A stretch of 52,243 bases of DNA. Source: Branchiostoma floridae. Taxonomy: Eukaryota; Chordata; Leptocardii; Amphioxiformes; Branchiostomatidae. Positions within the stretch are counted from its first letter, which is position 1. Each line of letters starts with the position of its first letter. Of this stretch, positions 1 through 12,187 are shown one piece after another. Where the stretch lies: contig NC_049990.1 in the NCBI RefSeq assembly GCF_000003815.2, positions 1,269,209 to 1,321,451 of the forward strand, in the 5' to 3' direction. The position numbers and the translations under genes are program-made. The notes below the pieces were generated by a model. The model had not been told where the DNA came from and searched no databases. It saw only the letters and a program-made list of their open reading frames with translations.

Positions 1-345
1 GGTGCATGTGCACCCAGGTGCACCCAAAATTGGAGCTGTGCACCCGATTATTTTCAGTGGGTGCACAGGGTGCACCCAAATATTTTCTTAGGTTTGTGTA
101 TGGAAAGATATCAATTATACTAGTATACATCATATTCTTGACATCTAAATGTTAGAAAGATAATAAAAATGTCTGTCATGTTACTTGTTTAAGAATTTGA
201 TAGCTTGTAACTAAGTTTTGTTATTAGGTTTTTTTAAACATTCTACTTAAATTTAAGTGGTGCGCCCAAAAATGTTTTGGTGCACCCAATTTTTTAAGCT
301 GGATGCACCAGTGCACCTAATCCCCAAAATGAATTTCGAGCCCTG
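1..345. mobile_element. Right end of a hAT-like repeat with GTGCACCCA motifs
   Basis: The motif GTGCACCCA or close variants recurs at about 8-90 and again at 258-320. The stretch ends in TTTCGAGCCCTG at 334-345, which resembles the inner side of a hAT-type inverted terminus (CAGGGCTCGAAA on the other strand). The matching left end would lie outside the window, so no target duplication can be checked. Family assignment is inference. Confidence 0.4.
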
Positions 346-2359
346 GTATCGATTACCTTATTTCTATTCTAGCCTTTAGAAATGCCGTACTGACTGATTA
401 CACCACAGGAAAGTTGGACTGTGCCCAAAACTCCATCCTCCGTTATCACAGCATGAGATGCACATGTCTATATGCATGTTGCCCACGGGGCTACAGTGTT
501 TACTGTGGTAATGGCTACTGAATTATTGAGATCCTATATCTTCCTAAGGCAATATAGCTGTGGATGGGAATGTTTATGCTCGTAAATTATAATCTGAACT
601 GGAGAAATTTCTGTTTTTTAGTTAGAACCTGTTGTGGTATTTCTAAAACTGAATACTAAAGCCACACAAATTAATTTTTTAAGTAAAAATTAAACTTATC
701 AACTGTACCACATCATTGTAGGCGATGTATTTTCCTGGATAATAGATAAACTGAAACTGAAACTGTAATCAGCACTTAGGAGAAATATTATGGAAGTGGA
801 ACATAAACTACTGCAATTAAATAAAATTCAATTTATGATCAAACTCAATCATCTCTCTTTATCTTGTTGTTACACTATTATATATAAAAGCAAAAAATTA
901 AGCAACGGTACCATATCATGATAGTTGAACCCACCCCATCCCTACACACACGCACTCACGCACTCACGCACAGGTGCCCTAAGAATGTGACAGATGGCTA
1001 CAGAAAAGTTTGCTGTGCAAAAGTAATTTGGTTATGTACAAAGAGCTTCGTCATTCAAAAGGTAAAGGCTACTCTCGCCAGATGGCTGAGGGGAACAAGT
1101 AGATTTATCTTTCCAACAATGATGTCCAGGAAACTTCCCTGATAATTTCCTCCCCACTGATCTGTAAAAGCCTCCCTTACATCCCCGTAAACCCCTTGGC
1201 CATACTTTATGTGCCTGGAGCAGGGTTAACGATAACAGCACATTCCTGTTCAATCCTGCCAGCTTTTCCCTCCATTCCAGGCTGCTGTAATGTACACCCA
1301 TCTGGTCAAACGACCACTCAACGTAGAGGCATAAATTCCGATGCCCGTTTTTCTAAGCTTTAACCGTTTTTGTCAAATTTACGACCGGTAAATTTGTCAG
1401 AAAAAAAGAGTAGTTACGACGCTTGCACGTGTGCACACACAATGTTATCATCTGTACAGGTAATCATCTCTGTATCAGCACTGTCTGTTTTTTGTGTGGT
1501 CCCTTATATTTTAGATTTATTTTTTCTAATGACACAACTTTCAATAATCCTATCTACGATTGGCCACCTGTGTATTATATGACCACTTCTCCATGTTCCT
1601 TGAGTTGTTGCTTAAGAGAGGTCCGGTAGGATTCTTAATTTTGATTGAACAGTGCTCAACAGTAACTGAACAATTTTATTCTCCTGTCCTATTCTTGGGC
1701 AGGGATGTCTCTCAAATGGTAGCAGCTTCCTCGTTAAGCTTGGAGTTCCAATTAGTAGGTAATTTGGAGACCCCATTTCAAATTGAAGAAGGGCATCTTG
1801 GTTATGGCTGCCCCTGTTTTCTGGCAGGGAGGTAAACTGGAGTCCCTTGTTCAAAGAGGAGCCTCGATCAGAACAAGGGTTTCAGCAACCTCTCCCTGTA
1901 AGGATGTGACCTGCTACAGAAACAGCATGGAAACTAATGCTGAGTCAGACATACATTTGAATGTGCCACTAAAGGTACAACAAGGGTCACAACAAGCAAA
2001 TCTTTTACTGGAGTCTGACTCTTTCCCGTATAGGTTCAGAACTATGATTCCAGTTAACTGGAACTGCCAGGTTCCTATCTCTCCTTTACACCTTCTGAAG
2101 AGTCTTAGTTGTTGAGCTTACACAACTACAGCCATGGTGTTATGTCCAACTTCAGCCATTTCTAATTTACAGATAGCAGCTAAATAACTTTTACCAATCG
2201 ATTTGTGGAGCCCGTTTGTCTAGCCGTGTGCCGCGTGTGAAAATGAGTCCCTTTTTACAGTTTATCACCTCTGGTCCATAACCAATCTGCAGAGCAGTGC
2301 GATCTGTAGCAGGAAATTAGAGACTGGGGCATCATAAAGAGATGTGCTGAAAAGATAAA
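346..2359. other. Non-coding stretch, no gene recognised
   Basis: The open frames here are short, lack recognisable motifs and have no splice-site support. The base composition is AT-rich. I see no RNA gene or clear repeat. Confidence 0.5.
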
Positions 2360-2972
2360 CACCTTTGCATATAGAGAAGGGGTTGGAGACGGTGGCAAAA
2401 TTAGCTCAGATGTTGAAATGTCTGAAGCTTGTACTGTAGAAGGAGAGGAGAATCATGGTAAAAGGGACATGCTTGTGGTAGTCTTGCCCCATTTTAGTAC
2501 ACTTAATTGAAACATCTTTGCATATAGAGTAGGGGTTGGAGACGGTGGCAAAATTAGCTCAGAAGTTGAAATGTCTGAAGCTTGTAGAAGGAGAGGAGAA
2601 TCATGATGATCGGATGATAAAACAAACATGCTTGTGGTACTAATGCCCCATTTTAAGACACTTCATTGGAACATCTTTGCATATAGAGTAGGGGTTGGAG
2701 ACGGTGGCAAAATTAGCTCAGAAGTTGAAATGTCTGAAGCTTGTAGAAGGAGAGGAGAATCATGGTAAAACGAACATGCTTGTGGTACTAATGCCCCATT
2801 TTAGGAAACGTCATTGGAACATCTTTGCATATAGAGTAGGGGTTGGAGACGGTGGCAAAATTAGCCTACACATGTAGATGTTGAAATGTCTGAAACTTAT
2901 TGCAGGAAAGGAGAATGTTACAACAGATGCAGATACAGATACAGATACAGAACATGCCCCATTTTAGGACAC
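2360..2972. repeat. Tandem repeat, about 150-bp unit, four copies
   Basis: Four copies start near 2364, 2515, 2672 and 2821. Each begins TTTGCATATAGAG(T/A)AGGGG, runs through GGAGACGGTGGCAAAATTAG, and ends in a CATGCCCCATTTTA-type segment. Spacing is 149-157 bp. The last copy has a short GATACA run (about 2930-2950). No coding potential is apparent. Confidence 0.85.
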
Positions 2973-3115
2973 TTTAGATTAGATGCACATAATTAAAACA
3001 GACCAGGGAATAGGGATATGTACTGGTACTAATGATTATAGTACCAGTGCAGTACCATCAAAAATTATCGCTAGCCTACATGTGTAGGTACATGTCCAAA
3101 ATACTAAAATATACA

Positions 3116-3501
3116 CAGGGTTCTCCCCAGAATATTTTAGTATAGTGGAGGGGCTGGCAAAAATATCCCGAACCAACGCGCTGCACTTTCATGAAAATGG
3201 GTTCATTTTGCATGACAGAGGGTGTCAAATACTACAAGTATAATAGTGATTCCTTTGTTGTGAAGTGTCAAAACGACTAATTGTTTTGATCATCGCCCAT
3301 TCACAAGTTTTTGCAGACAATGCCGACTGTAAAAGTGATGCCACTTGGCACAAATATCTGTGAATTTTCATTAATTCTAGCGAATTTTAGTAACCAAGAA
3401 AATAGGGAAGAAACACACTAAATTTCAAAAGTAGTACAGTGGAGCTGGGCTAGGAGTATAGTGGAGAGCCTCCGTTATTCCATCCTCTGGGGAGAACTCT
3501 G
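3116..3501. mobile_element. Small non-autonomous hAT-like element (386 bp)
   Basis: The left end CAGGGTTCTCCCCAGA matches the reverse complement of the right end TCTGGGGAGAACTCTG with one mismatch, and CAG...CTG termini are typical of hAT elements. The flanks (AATATACA and ATACATGT) do not form a clean 8-bp duplication, so the insertion is old or the ends are slightly misplaced. No transposase frame is present. Confidence 0.6.
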
Positions 3502-3720
3502 ATACATGTCCTGAGTACTTGAGTACTTACAACCAAGTGCATAACTTTTTCAAATCAAATTTATTTTTTGCTAAAAACCTGAAAATTTTTGGAAGTAGGT
3601 CCATATGCTGCTTACAGGCCATTTGCTGAACTGTATCAAAAAGCCATCAGAGCATATTTGGTTGAAAGTCAGGAATGCTACAAGAGCAATAAGAGTTTTG
3701 CTGAGTGCTTTTCTGATACA

Positions 3721-4737
3721 GACTAACTTGTTCAGGATATATGAGAATTCTTTTGCACAACCAAAATTTGACTTACTTGCTGACGTTTCGATGTCTGTCA
3801 GACATCTTCCTCACAGCTTCTAACTGGAGTTCCGCTCCGCGCCGCTATATGTAGCCGACGAAAGGGGCTCTCTGCCTACTACAGCACCGCTACCAATCAT
3901 AGCGACGAATTATGTCCGGCCTTTTCCCACATNNNNNNNNNNNNNNNNNNNNNNNNNNNNNNNNNNNNNNNNNNNNNNNNNNNNNNNNNNNNNNNNNNNN
4001 NNNNNNNNNNNNNNNNNNNNNNNNNNNNNNNNNNNNNNNNNNNNNNNNNNNNNNNNNNNNNNNNNNNNNNNNNNNNNNNNNNNNNNNNNNNNNNNNNNNN
4101 NNNNNNNNNNNNNNNNNNNNNNNNNNNNNNNNNNNNNNNNNNNNNNNNNNNNNNNNNNNNNNNNNNNNNNNNNNNNNNNNNNNNNNNNNNNNNNNNNNNN
4201 NNNNNNNNNNNNNNNNNNNNNNNNNNNNNNNNNNNNNNNNNNNNNNNNNNNNNNNNNNNNNNNNNNNNNNNNNNNNNNNNNNNNNNNNNNNNNNNNNNNN
4301 NNNNNNNNNNNNNNNNNNNNNNNNNNNNNNNNNNNNNNNNNNNNNNNNNNNNNNNNNNNNNNNNNNNNNNNNNNNNNNNNNNNNNNNNNNNNNNNNNNNN
4401 NNNNNNNNNNNNNNNNNNNNNNNNNNNNNNNNNNNNNNNNNNNNNNNNNNNNNNNNNNNNNNNNNNNNNNNNNNNNNNNNNNNNNNNNNNNNNNNNNNNN
4501 NNNNNNNNNNNNNNNNCCTGAGCACGTTTGGGATAGTGTCTTCTCGCCGCAAAAGCGCCACTACATCGGCTACATATAGCGGCGAGAAGCAGAACTCCAG
4601 TTAGAAGCTCTGAGGAAGATGTCTGACAGACATCGAAACGTCAGCAAGTAAGTCAAATTTTGGTTGTGCAAAAGAATTCTCATATATCCTATATTCTACC
4701 AACCTGATGAAATTATTTTCGGGACTAACTTGTTCAG
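3721..4737. mobile_element. Penelope-like retroelement candidate with inverted terminal copies
   Basis: Two near-identical segments of about 125 bp face each other in opposite orientation (about 3734-3858 and 4566-4690). They contain a hairpin GATGTCT/AGACATC followed by CGAAACGTC. The whole unit is bounded by a perfect 15-bp direct repeat, GACTAACTTGTTCAG, at 3721-3735 and 4723-4737, which looks like a retroelement target duplication. Inverted pseudo-LTRs and GAAACGTC-type motifs recall Penelope-like elements. The interior is an assembly gap, so no reverse transcriptase can be seen; the class is inferred. Confidence 0.5.
3933..4516. other. Assembly gap (584 N)
   Basis: A run of N between the two inverted copies of the Penelope-like candidate. 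Any frame crossing it is an artefact. The inverted flanks may be why the assembler failed here. Confidence 0.99.
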
Positions 4738-5289
4738 TTGGCAATGATGTAATACTAATAGAGGATTGATCAGGCCAAGGAATAACTTTGGCCGTTGGGT
4801 AACCTATATCCGTTGCTTTTAAAAACAGGGTATTTGGGGATATCATGTTGACGGACGTTGCTTTAAAATTTCAATATTTTCAATACATTGCAGTTTAAAA
4901 CTACCACCCGTCGGCATGATGTGCCTAAATACACTGTTTTGTCAAACAACGGATATAGGTTACCCCACAAATAAAGGTAGACTAGCGTTACAGATAGGCG
5001 GCATCGATTGATATATAATATTGGTTCATTTTTGTTGTCCTTACTAAAAGTTTTTACTTGAAAACTTGAAAAATGCATCTCTTAAGGTTAGAATCCAGGC
5101 GGAACATATATGTAACAATTACTCGAGCAACTGGATTAGTGATTACAAATTTGTAATTTGAGTAATTGCTATCATGCATAACCTAAGACACAGATATCTG
5201 GGATCTCAAGTGCCGTCATTATGCCATGTCTCAAAGGTCACAGTAATGTATTTCATCCCTGTTCTTTGTGAATTGTTGTATCAGCTAGA
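4738..5289. other. Non-coding stretch, nothing recognised
   Basis: AT-rich sequence between two transposons. No coding, RNA or repeat structure that I can support. Confidence 0.5.
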
Positions 5290-6604
5290 CTGTGGGGCAG
5301 GGCTCTAGCCAGCTTGACATTTTTTTTCCGTCAGCCAATTCCCATTGTCGCGAAAACACTATTCCAGGAGTTAGAGAGACTGAACTGAGACCTTAAAAAA
5401 CGGGTTGTAACCCTCATCCGACCGTATGGGGTCATTTTTGACCCCAGGCGTATATTTTAATCTGCCACAGCAACATTTTTCATCAGAGAAATAATTCCTT
5501 CCATGAATTTGTTTGTATACATGTCTTACAACATCTACCAATTTTTCACCGAGTTTTGCCCATTATTGTATAAGCTATACTTGAAAGTTTGTGTCTTGTT
5601 CGGTGGGGTCAAAAATGACCCCAGCCAATTATGAATCATTAATTACATAAATATCAAGATATTTCAATAAAATAAAAGGCATTCCTCATTATTGCTATTG
5701 CAGCAACAGGTTATAGTTGCTTAGATGAGTAAACATCAAATATTTTGAAAGAAATTTAGTATTTTAGTGTAAAACACAGTTTTTCGACATTCTGCATAAA
5801 TTATGATAATACGCACTAATTACCTATGCTAATGAAAGTGAAAATGTTTCTAATTAATTAAAAAACAATATATGGACAGAATGTGCAGAAGGAACCTACA
5901 AGAAAGATCTTTGCGGGAAAATAGACAAGAGTTATTGTATGTATGTGTTTAGATGGCGGAATATGGTGCATAATTAAGTAATAAATTCGTTACTTTTCAC
6001 AAATATTGTATTTTTTCTTGTTAAATAACATTATTATGCTATCAGCATTATTGCATCACCACAATTATTGTTTAGAAATTGATAAAACAAAACATTGTTT
6101 AAGTAAGTTTAGTATGGTAGATTTTCAGAGCAAATGTGGGTTTTCCTCATTTTCTGCATAAATTATGATAATGAGTAATAACTACTGACACCAAAACTTG
6201 TCAAAATATTTTTCATAGGTTAGTGAAACAGTAAATACATAGAAGTGACAAAATAAGCCAGCAGAAATATGTCTACGAGCAAAACAAAATGGGGTCAAAA
6301 ATGACCCCATACGGTCAGATTCGTCGTAAAAATGTAACGGTCGGATGAGGGTTAATGAGATTATCGTATGCAAAAGGGCACCGACACACATTATCAATAA
6401 TCATAACAATAGCAAAACAAACAGTGTGTGGCTTTTACGACCGTGGACGGCATCCCCAAGCAGCCTGTAGCTTCCACCAAGGAGCTTTTATCAGATTTTT
6501 GTCCGTCAAAGTTGACGGATTGGTTTTAAAATTTTTCCGTCACACGCACCAAATTTCCGTCAATTGACAGAAAAACGGACGCTGGCTAGAGCCCTGCTGT
6601 GGGG
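5290..6604. mobile_element. Non-autonomous hAT element with perfect 8-bp target duplication
   Basis: The element spans 5298-6596 with inverted ends CAGGGCTCTAGCCAGC and GCTGGCTAGAGCCCTG. It is flanked by the perfect direct repeat CTGTGGGG at 5290-5297 and 6597-6604. CAGGG termini and an 8-bp duplication are diagnostic of hAT transposons. No transposase frame is present. Most of the interior is a second, nested element (5411-6351). Confidence 0.9.
5411..6351. mobile_element. piggyBac-like MITE nested in the hAT element
   Basis: The ends CCCTCATCCGACCG and CGGTCGGATGAGGG form a perfect 14-bp inverted repeat. The right flank is TTAA (6352-6355) and the left flank GTAA (5407-5410), a TTAA target with one change, as expected for piggyBac-type insertion. 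Inside, the near-palindrome GGGGTCATTTTTGACCCC and its complement occur three times (about 5428, 5604 and 6291). No transposase is visible, so superfamily is inferred from ends and target. Confidence 0.65.
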
Positions 6605-8083
6605 ATTAAAAGCAGCTTCATACAATCTCTTCTCTCCCGTAATCGGAGATCAATAGAAACTACCAGGGGTAGTGGAATTAATTGTCTGTCTATATATGAA
6701 AAATTGCCTGAATAATGGAGATAGATGTTCAATTAATAACCCTGTGATGTTATTGACATTTGAGATTCTATAATGTAAATAGGATGTGACTAACTCACTT
6801 ATTGTTAAGGCTATATAGAATGAAATGGGATGGGTACAGAACCAGAAAACATCGATCATCGCGCGGCTTGATTATGTACTTGCAGCTGCAATTGTTTGCC
6901 ATTTCCTATATGTCAGCCTTGATAACAGATTGAGTGTGGTGTAAGAAGATTACATTTGCCCTTATAATTGATCAAATTTACATTTGAAAAATGAGTAAGA
7001 TTGACAAAACGATTGATCAAATTTAGAATGAAATTCTTGTGTTTGAACCATGGGTCCTTCTTGGTTAAGGTCAACCAACATTCATTCCTTTGGAAACCTA
7101 TCCCCATATATAGGGGTAATCAACAATTTACAATATAAGACAGATGATATAATGTTGTGAGACATTAGTAGAGAAGCCTTGAAGGCAGAAGTGCACTTAG
7201 TACTATATCAGGATACAAGACAGGTTAGTGATATGTCACATCTATGTGGTAATCTTTAAAGGGAAATCAAAGTAAGTGCTGTACATTCTGATTTGATTTA
7301 TATGCTGGTTACATTTTGCATCAGGTGCTAGCTATAGGTCTGAATTGACTACAAACTTTCACTCTATTTTGGAAAAGAAATGTCTCTTTTCCCAGTCTTT
7401 AGTCTCTAGTTTATTTCCTATGGAGGTTTCAGTTGGGATTTCCATCAAAAGCAATGATATCATATGACCATACCCACCTGTTGAATGGATGTCAAATTAC
7501 AACATCCACATCCACTGTAATTTGAAACTGATTGGAATCAAAATCACCATCAGCTCGCTCATATTACACCCCAAGTCATGTGGCAATATTCTCCCCTCTG
7601 AGGGAAGGTCATGACCTCCAGATGACCTCTAAGGAAGTGTTACTAATAAAGGTCACAAGGTGACTGGGTCTGCGCCCGGGGGACGGCTGACTTAAAACCA
7701 GTAATCTCTTAAGACGTATCGGGAAGACAATATAGATCTAGGCCAATGTGACTTCATTGCTTCTTTAATATTTCTGGTCTAATTTGGTACAGCAATGCTT
7801 CTGATAACTGTCATCAATAATCATAGATATTGCATGGAGATATATTGATAAGATGTGACAAGCTTCTTAAGGCCACGGTGGTTTGGGTAGAACCTGACAT
7901 AAGTCAAGTAATTCAAGTCATGAAATTGAAATTTGAATACGATCCAATTCTGGTGGATATCCAGGATTTAATACCAATAATACTGTGGGGGTTTTTAAAG
8001 CTTTTGTGAGAATGTTATATTTGCATGTCAAAAATTATAAAACGAAGGTTAAGTTTTATTTTGGGCACTCTTACTTAATTGCA
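6605..8083. other. Non-coding stretch, no gene recognised
   Basis: No frame with domain-like content, no clear repeats and no splice-bounded GC-rich segment. It may be intronic or intergenic relative to dner. Confidence 0.5.
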
Positions 8084-8485
8084 GCAGGACTTTTACTGAT
8101 CGTCTGAAAGATCTGGATGTGCTAGATAGCTTTCTGGCTGACAAAGAAGTGATAGGAGTCTCCAGTAGAAAACTCAAATCTGTCAAACAGAAGTTTTCTA
8201 TAAAGAGATGTATTGTTCCATTACTGCAAATGACTGCAATGATGAAAGCTGGAAAGGACCATGTCTGATGTTATTGTTAGCAGCACTCTGGAGGATTCTA
8301 CAGAAGGGTTTCTGGATATGACTGAGTATGATGGACACAAGAATGGACACATTGGGGTCAGGAGTAAAAAATTGGAGATGGTGCTTGGTACGTGGGACTG
8401 TGGTGAAAATAGTAAAATTATGGGGGGCACAGGAAATGACTTTCCTTATAGAAGTCTGACATCATCTTCACTGCATGAGACGTAA
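8084..8485 (+). pseudogene. Coding-like relic split by one frameshift
   Basis: A frame without a start codon runs from about 8091 (RTFTDRLKDLDVLDSFLADK onward) to a TGA at about 8268. A second frame, shifted by one base, continues from 8261 to a TAA at 8485 and includes DMTEYDGHKNGHIGVRS and LEMVLGTWDCG. Both look protein-like and together give about 130 residues. I do not recognise the family. A TTGCAG acceptor-like site lies just upstream, so an exon or a retropseudogene fragment are both possible. Confidence 0.3.
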
Positions 8486-10998
8486 TGAAAGATACTAAGT
8501 ATTAGATTTATTCTGAAGACATAAGCTAAGGGGATTTTTGCTTTGGAAGTATTAGGAAGTATATTTATTAGCTAAGGAAAAAAGTGGCGTAATAGACATA
8601 AAACAAACAAGGATGGTTCCTGGTACATGCAACTTTAATAAAGAGAGAGAAACATAGGACACAAAAAAATTACTTTCTCTGTATATTAATTTAGTCTTGA
8701 AGTATAACAAAAAACACACTGTCATTCCTAAAACAATTGAACTGAAGGTGATTCTTACTTTACTGATGAAAAAGATGGAAGATAGAAAATGGATTGGCTT
8801 TCTCAGCAGCTGTCCTATGATCATATTCAATACTTTGCTGCTCATTAGTATCTTGATGGAGCATGGTGGACTCCAAGAAGTGGCTTAAGATTTCTTGATG
8901 GGACTCTTGAGACATCTGTAAGAACTTCCTTGGTATGAGGAGCAGCATGGTTCACTAGAGACGACAGTTTTGGGTCGCCAAAACCGATGGGACAACCAGT
9001 TTACAGTACTCTAATTAAGCTCTGATCAATACGATCAATCAAAAGGTAATCATTGGCTCTTAGATCTATGGGCTATAATAATGACGGACCATTTTGTACA
9101 TCGATGAAGGTTAGACATCCAGGTAACATCCTTTTGTTTTTTGAATCCAAATTCGTCTACAACGTTTCCTACTGGACATCTAAAAGTCATACATAGTTAG
9201 GGTATAAAAGACCTGTTTCTTCCAGATCACTTCAGTGTCACTGATGAAAACTAGTGGGTGCAAGTTGAAACATCTGACCGATTCCAAGATCATATCCTGG
9301 AGTAGCTTGAGTAACTGCTTTTTGGCACATATTTGTACATACATGTACAACATTGAACATATTTGAGCCAATGGCTCTTCCATACTGTCAGTATCATTTC
9401 ATTAGTAGATATGCAGATCATTTATATTGGAACCATCATTTGTTTCAATAACCTTGAATGGCCTTCCATACACTCCATCTAAAGCCAAGTCCGATAGAAT
9501 CAACAAATGAATAATTTGTGGCTCAGAATTGAACAAAGGTTGACTCAAATAGATTCATCCATCCCACCCCAGAAATCGAAAACAATACGGACTGCAAGCT
9601 TTGATTTTTCGTTTGAAGTCTGTGGTCCACAATACATCATGTAAACCCAACATGACAGTACAGATACCGCTGGGTATCAACGGGGTTTCTCTGGTTTCAT
9701 GTTGGCCTTGGGGAGACATTGATCGGTATTTGTGTTACTGTAAATCATATTAAGGAGGAATTACAGTCTGAGGGTTTCAAATAGCAGCCTGAAACTTTCA
9801 GAGACAATAGAACAACCATAATTATAGACATTTTTCTTTGTAGAGTAGAGCAATTGGAGGCAGTAAACATTGCCACCATATCATCAGAATCTGCTTAGCT
9901 AAAACTAATTGCCTTGCTGAGATCAGAATTTTGTACATTACATTAAGAAACATCTGTAAGTAAACAGTTTCAAAGCGTGGGAGAATGATATCTGTTGAAA
10001 TCTAGAACTGATTAATTATCTTACTAGTAGTACATGTGATGTTTGAAAGATTGTGCAGATGTTTAGGGTTTATATGCTATTTGGAGAGAGGTATTATTCC
10101 AAATTGCAGTCAATGTTCGTGACGATATTGCAATTATTATTACTGATCAGAAATATGCACGTAGAAGTATTTCAGAACATAATATGTATATATGACATCA
10201 TGCCTTGTAAGAATACAAAATTCAATATAATGTTGCAGGTGTCTTTGGTGTGCAAACCCGAATCTTTCTTCCCAACTGTATTCATCCAAAACTATCCATG
10301 AAACCTGAACATTCAAGGTTATATAACACAGCCATGATGACAGCGGCTGGTAATGTCACATTGAATGACCTGTCACCCCTCCGGGTGCGTATCCCAGGCA
10401 CCTGACAATATCAGTCAATATCACATTAAGTGACCTGTCACACCTTTCCCCAGTACACCTGTAGCTTCAGGTGTGATTTAAGGTTACCTGATACAACCGG
10501 CCTCCTGTGTATTTGATGGTAATCTGAAATAGCTCGAGGGAAGATTGAATTTTTCACACCTTGATTTGATCTGTACTCCTGTAGAATACAAAGTGAGTGG
10601 GGAACTCTATCAATAGTAAAGCATGATATGTAATGTTAAAGTTCAAGATCAAAATCATGCTATTGGGGAATTTCAAAGAAGAAGGCAGGAGACATGAAAC
10701 AAAGGCTGAATTAAAGAATTTATTTTCCAACAATTTTGGTATCAGATGAAAATCATGTCTGACATGTTATCAGGACACATTTTGCAGTTTATTCTTAGGC
10801 CACAACAATGAATTTTCAGACAAAAAATTGATACAGGCCTAGGGTGAAGCAAAAATCATAACTAGAACTACATTTCATCTACCCTCTGAACCTGTGTGTA
10901 CCAGAATTTTCTCCTCAAACCCTGTTTATTCATCTTTCCAATTTATCTTTGTGATCCAAGAACAATAGTGTAGACCCGAAACTTCTCTCTGCCCCCAG
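8486..10998. other. Non-coding stretch upstream of the first visible dner exon
   Basis: Probably a dner intron, since the first visible dner exon starts mid-protein. About 9210-9330 shares a diverged dispersed repeat with 38380-38720 (GATTCCAARATCATATCC, TTGAGTAA, TTTGGCAC). A short duplicated motif, CACATT(G/A)A(A/G)TGACCTGTCA, occurs at about 10358 and 10422. No EGF-like exon was found. Confidence 0.5.
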
Positions 10999-12187
10999 GA
11001 GACGTGTAACACCTACGAGACGTGTTTCGGAGTGACAGGTGCCGCAGGTGATGGTGTTCTACAGGTGCAACAGAGACCACTGGAGATTCAGGAGGGCGTC
11101 AGGGTCAGGTATGAGCTACTTTGTTACCATGGCAACAGATGTGTAGAAAGTCTTAGTCTTAAAGTCTTAGAATGGAAGCCAGTGGCTAACATATGTGATG
11201 TCTATGTTGAAGCTCAAAATGATGGTAAACTCTTTTGTTGTTTGAAAAAGCTTCCTTTTTTTATTTTTTGGATCCCAAGGAAATAAGACCACTTTGTATG
11301 TTTGTTTTTTCTGTATATTTATTGTTTTTAGTGATGTTATTTATGCAAATAAAAAGATCAGATCAATCCAATCAAGACCTTAAATGTCCTTGTGTTCCCA
11401 ACTTTTCCGTGTTGTGTTTTTGTCCACCCTCAGATTCCAGCCAGACAGTCAGGAGGTCCAGTTTGCTATCCAGCCATACAAGGTCTCCCGGGAGGGGTTT
11501 GAGAGGTGCAGTATAGCACAGGGCAGGCCAACCACAGACAGCCCCACAGCAGTTCCATTTCAGCTGGATCCTAAGTTTCTAACCTTGGGCAGTAACTATT
11601 TCATAGGTATGGTTACATGTGGGAATTTTACCTTGAATTGTTTCAGCTAAAATCACAATTATGTTTATCATAAACTAAATACAAAAGCAACCTGCATTGT
11701 ATCTGCCTATTAGTAAGTGCTGAAAAGCAAGAGACATGCATATTGTTCATGATGATAATACTCTTTGATAGGTAGTCAAAATGTATGTACAGTACATGGC
11801 ATTCAACAAAGAAACAGAAATGGCTACATGTCACACAACCCAGGATATATCCTTAACTATCTTGCAAGGCTAACTGCCATTATCAAGTAACGATCTTTAC
11901 TTTTTAGTCAAGACTCCAATGTCTTGGAATAAAGCAAGCAGTGGAAAAAGCTTTCAAAGATTTTAAGTAAATAAACAACTGAAACTATTCCTGAAGCAAC
12001 TGTAAGTTATTCTTTTTTGAAAATTGTTTTCAATACTTTCCCAGTGAATACGGACAGCCCGTTGTTCCGCTGTGACTTTGGGCTGAGGATAAACATCACG
12101 GTGAAGCCGAACCTGTGCAGACCAGACCAGCAACCGGGCAGCGACCGGTGCAGCAACCGGGGACACTGCCTGTCCAGGAGAACACAG
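10999..12187 (+). CDS. dner: dner exons for the pre-EGF ectodomain segment
   Basis: Exons 10999-11108, 11434-11606 and 12045-12187 encode the membrane-distal segment that separates the N-terminal EGF repeats from the main EGF block in DNER. Landmarks are [41 protein letters not shown] and [13 protein letters not shown], then the start of an EGF repeat (CSNRGHC). The exons join at phases 2, 1 and 0. The residue pattern around GF-CS-GR and LG-N-FI is what separates DNER from other multi-EGF proteins. The first visible exon begins exactly after CCCCCAG at 10998. Confidence 0.88.

Noticed and set aside
3890-4604. Two long frames on both strands across the gap
   Set aside because: They consist almost entirely of N and are artefacts.
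4600-4660. Functional hammerhead ribozyme
   Set aside because: There is an unpaired extra A before stem II and stem III is minimal; I only call it hammerhead-like.
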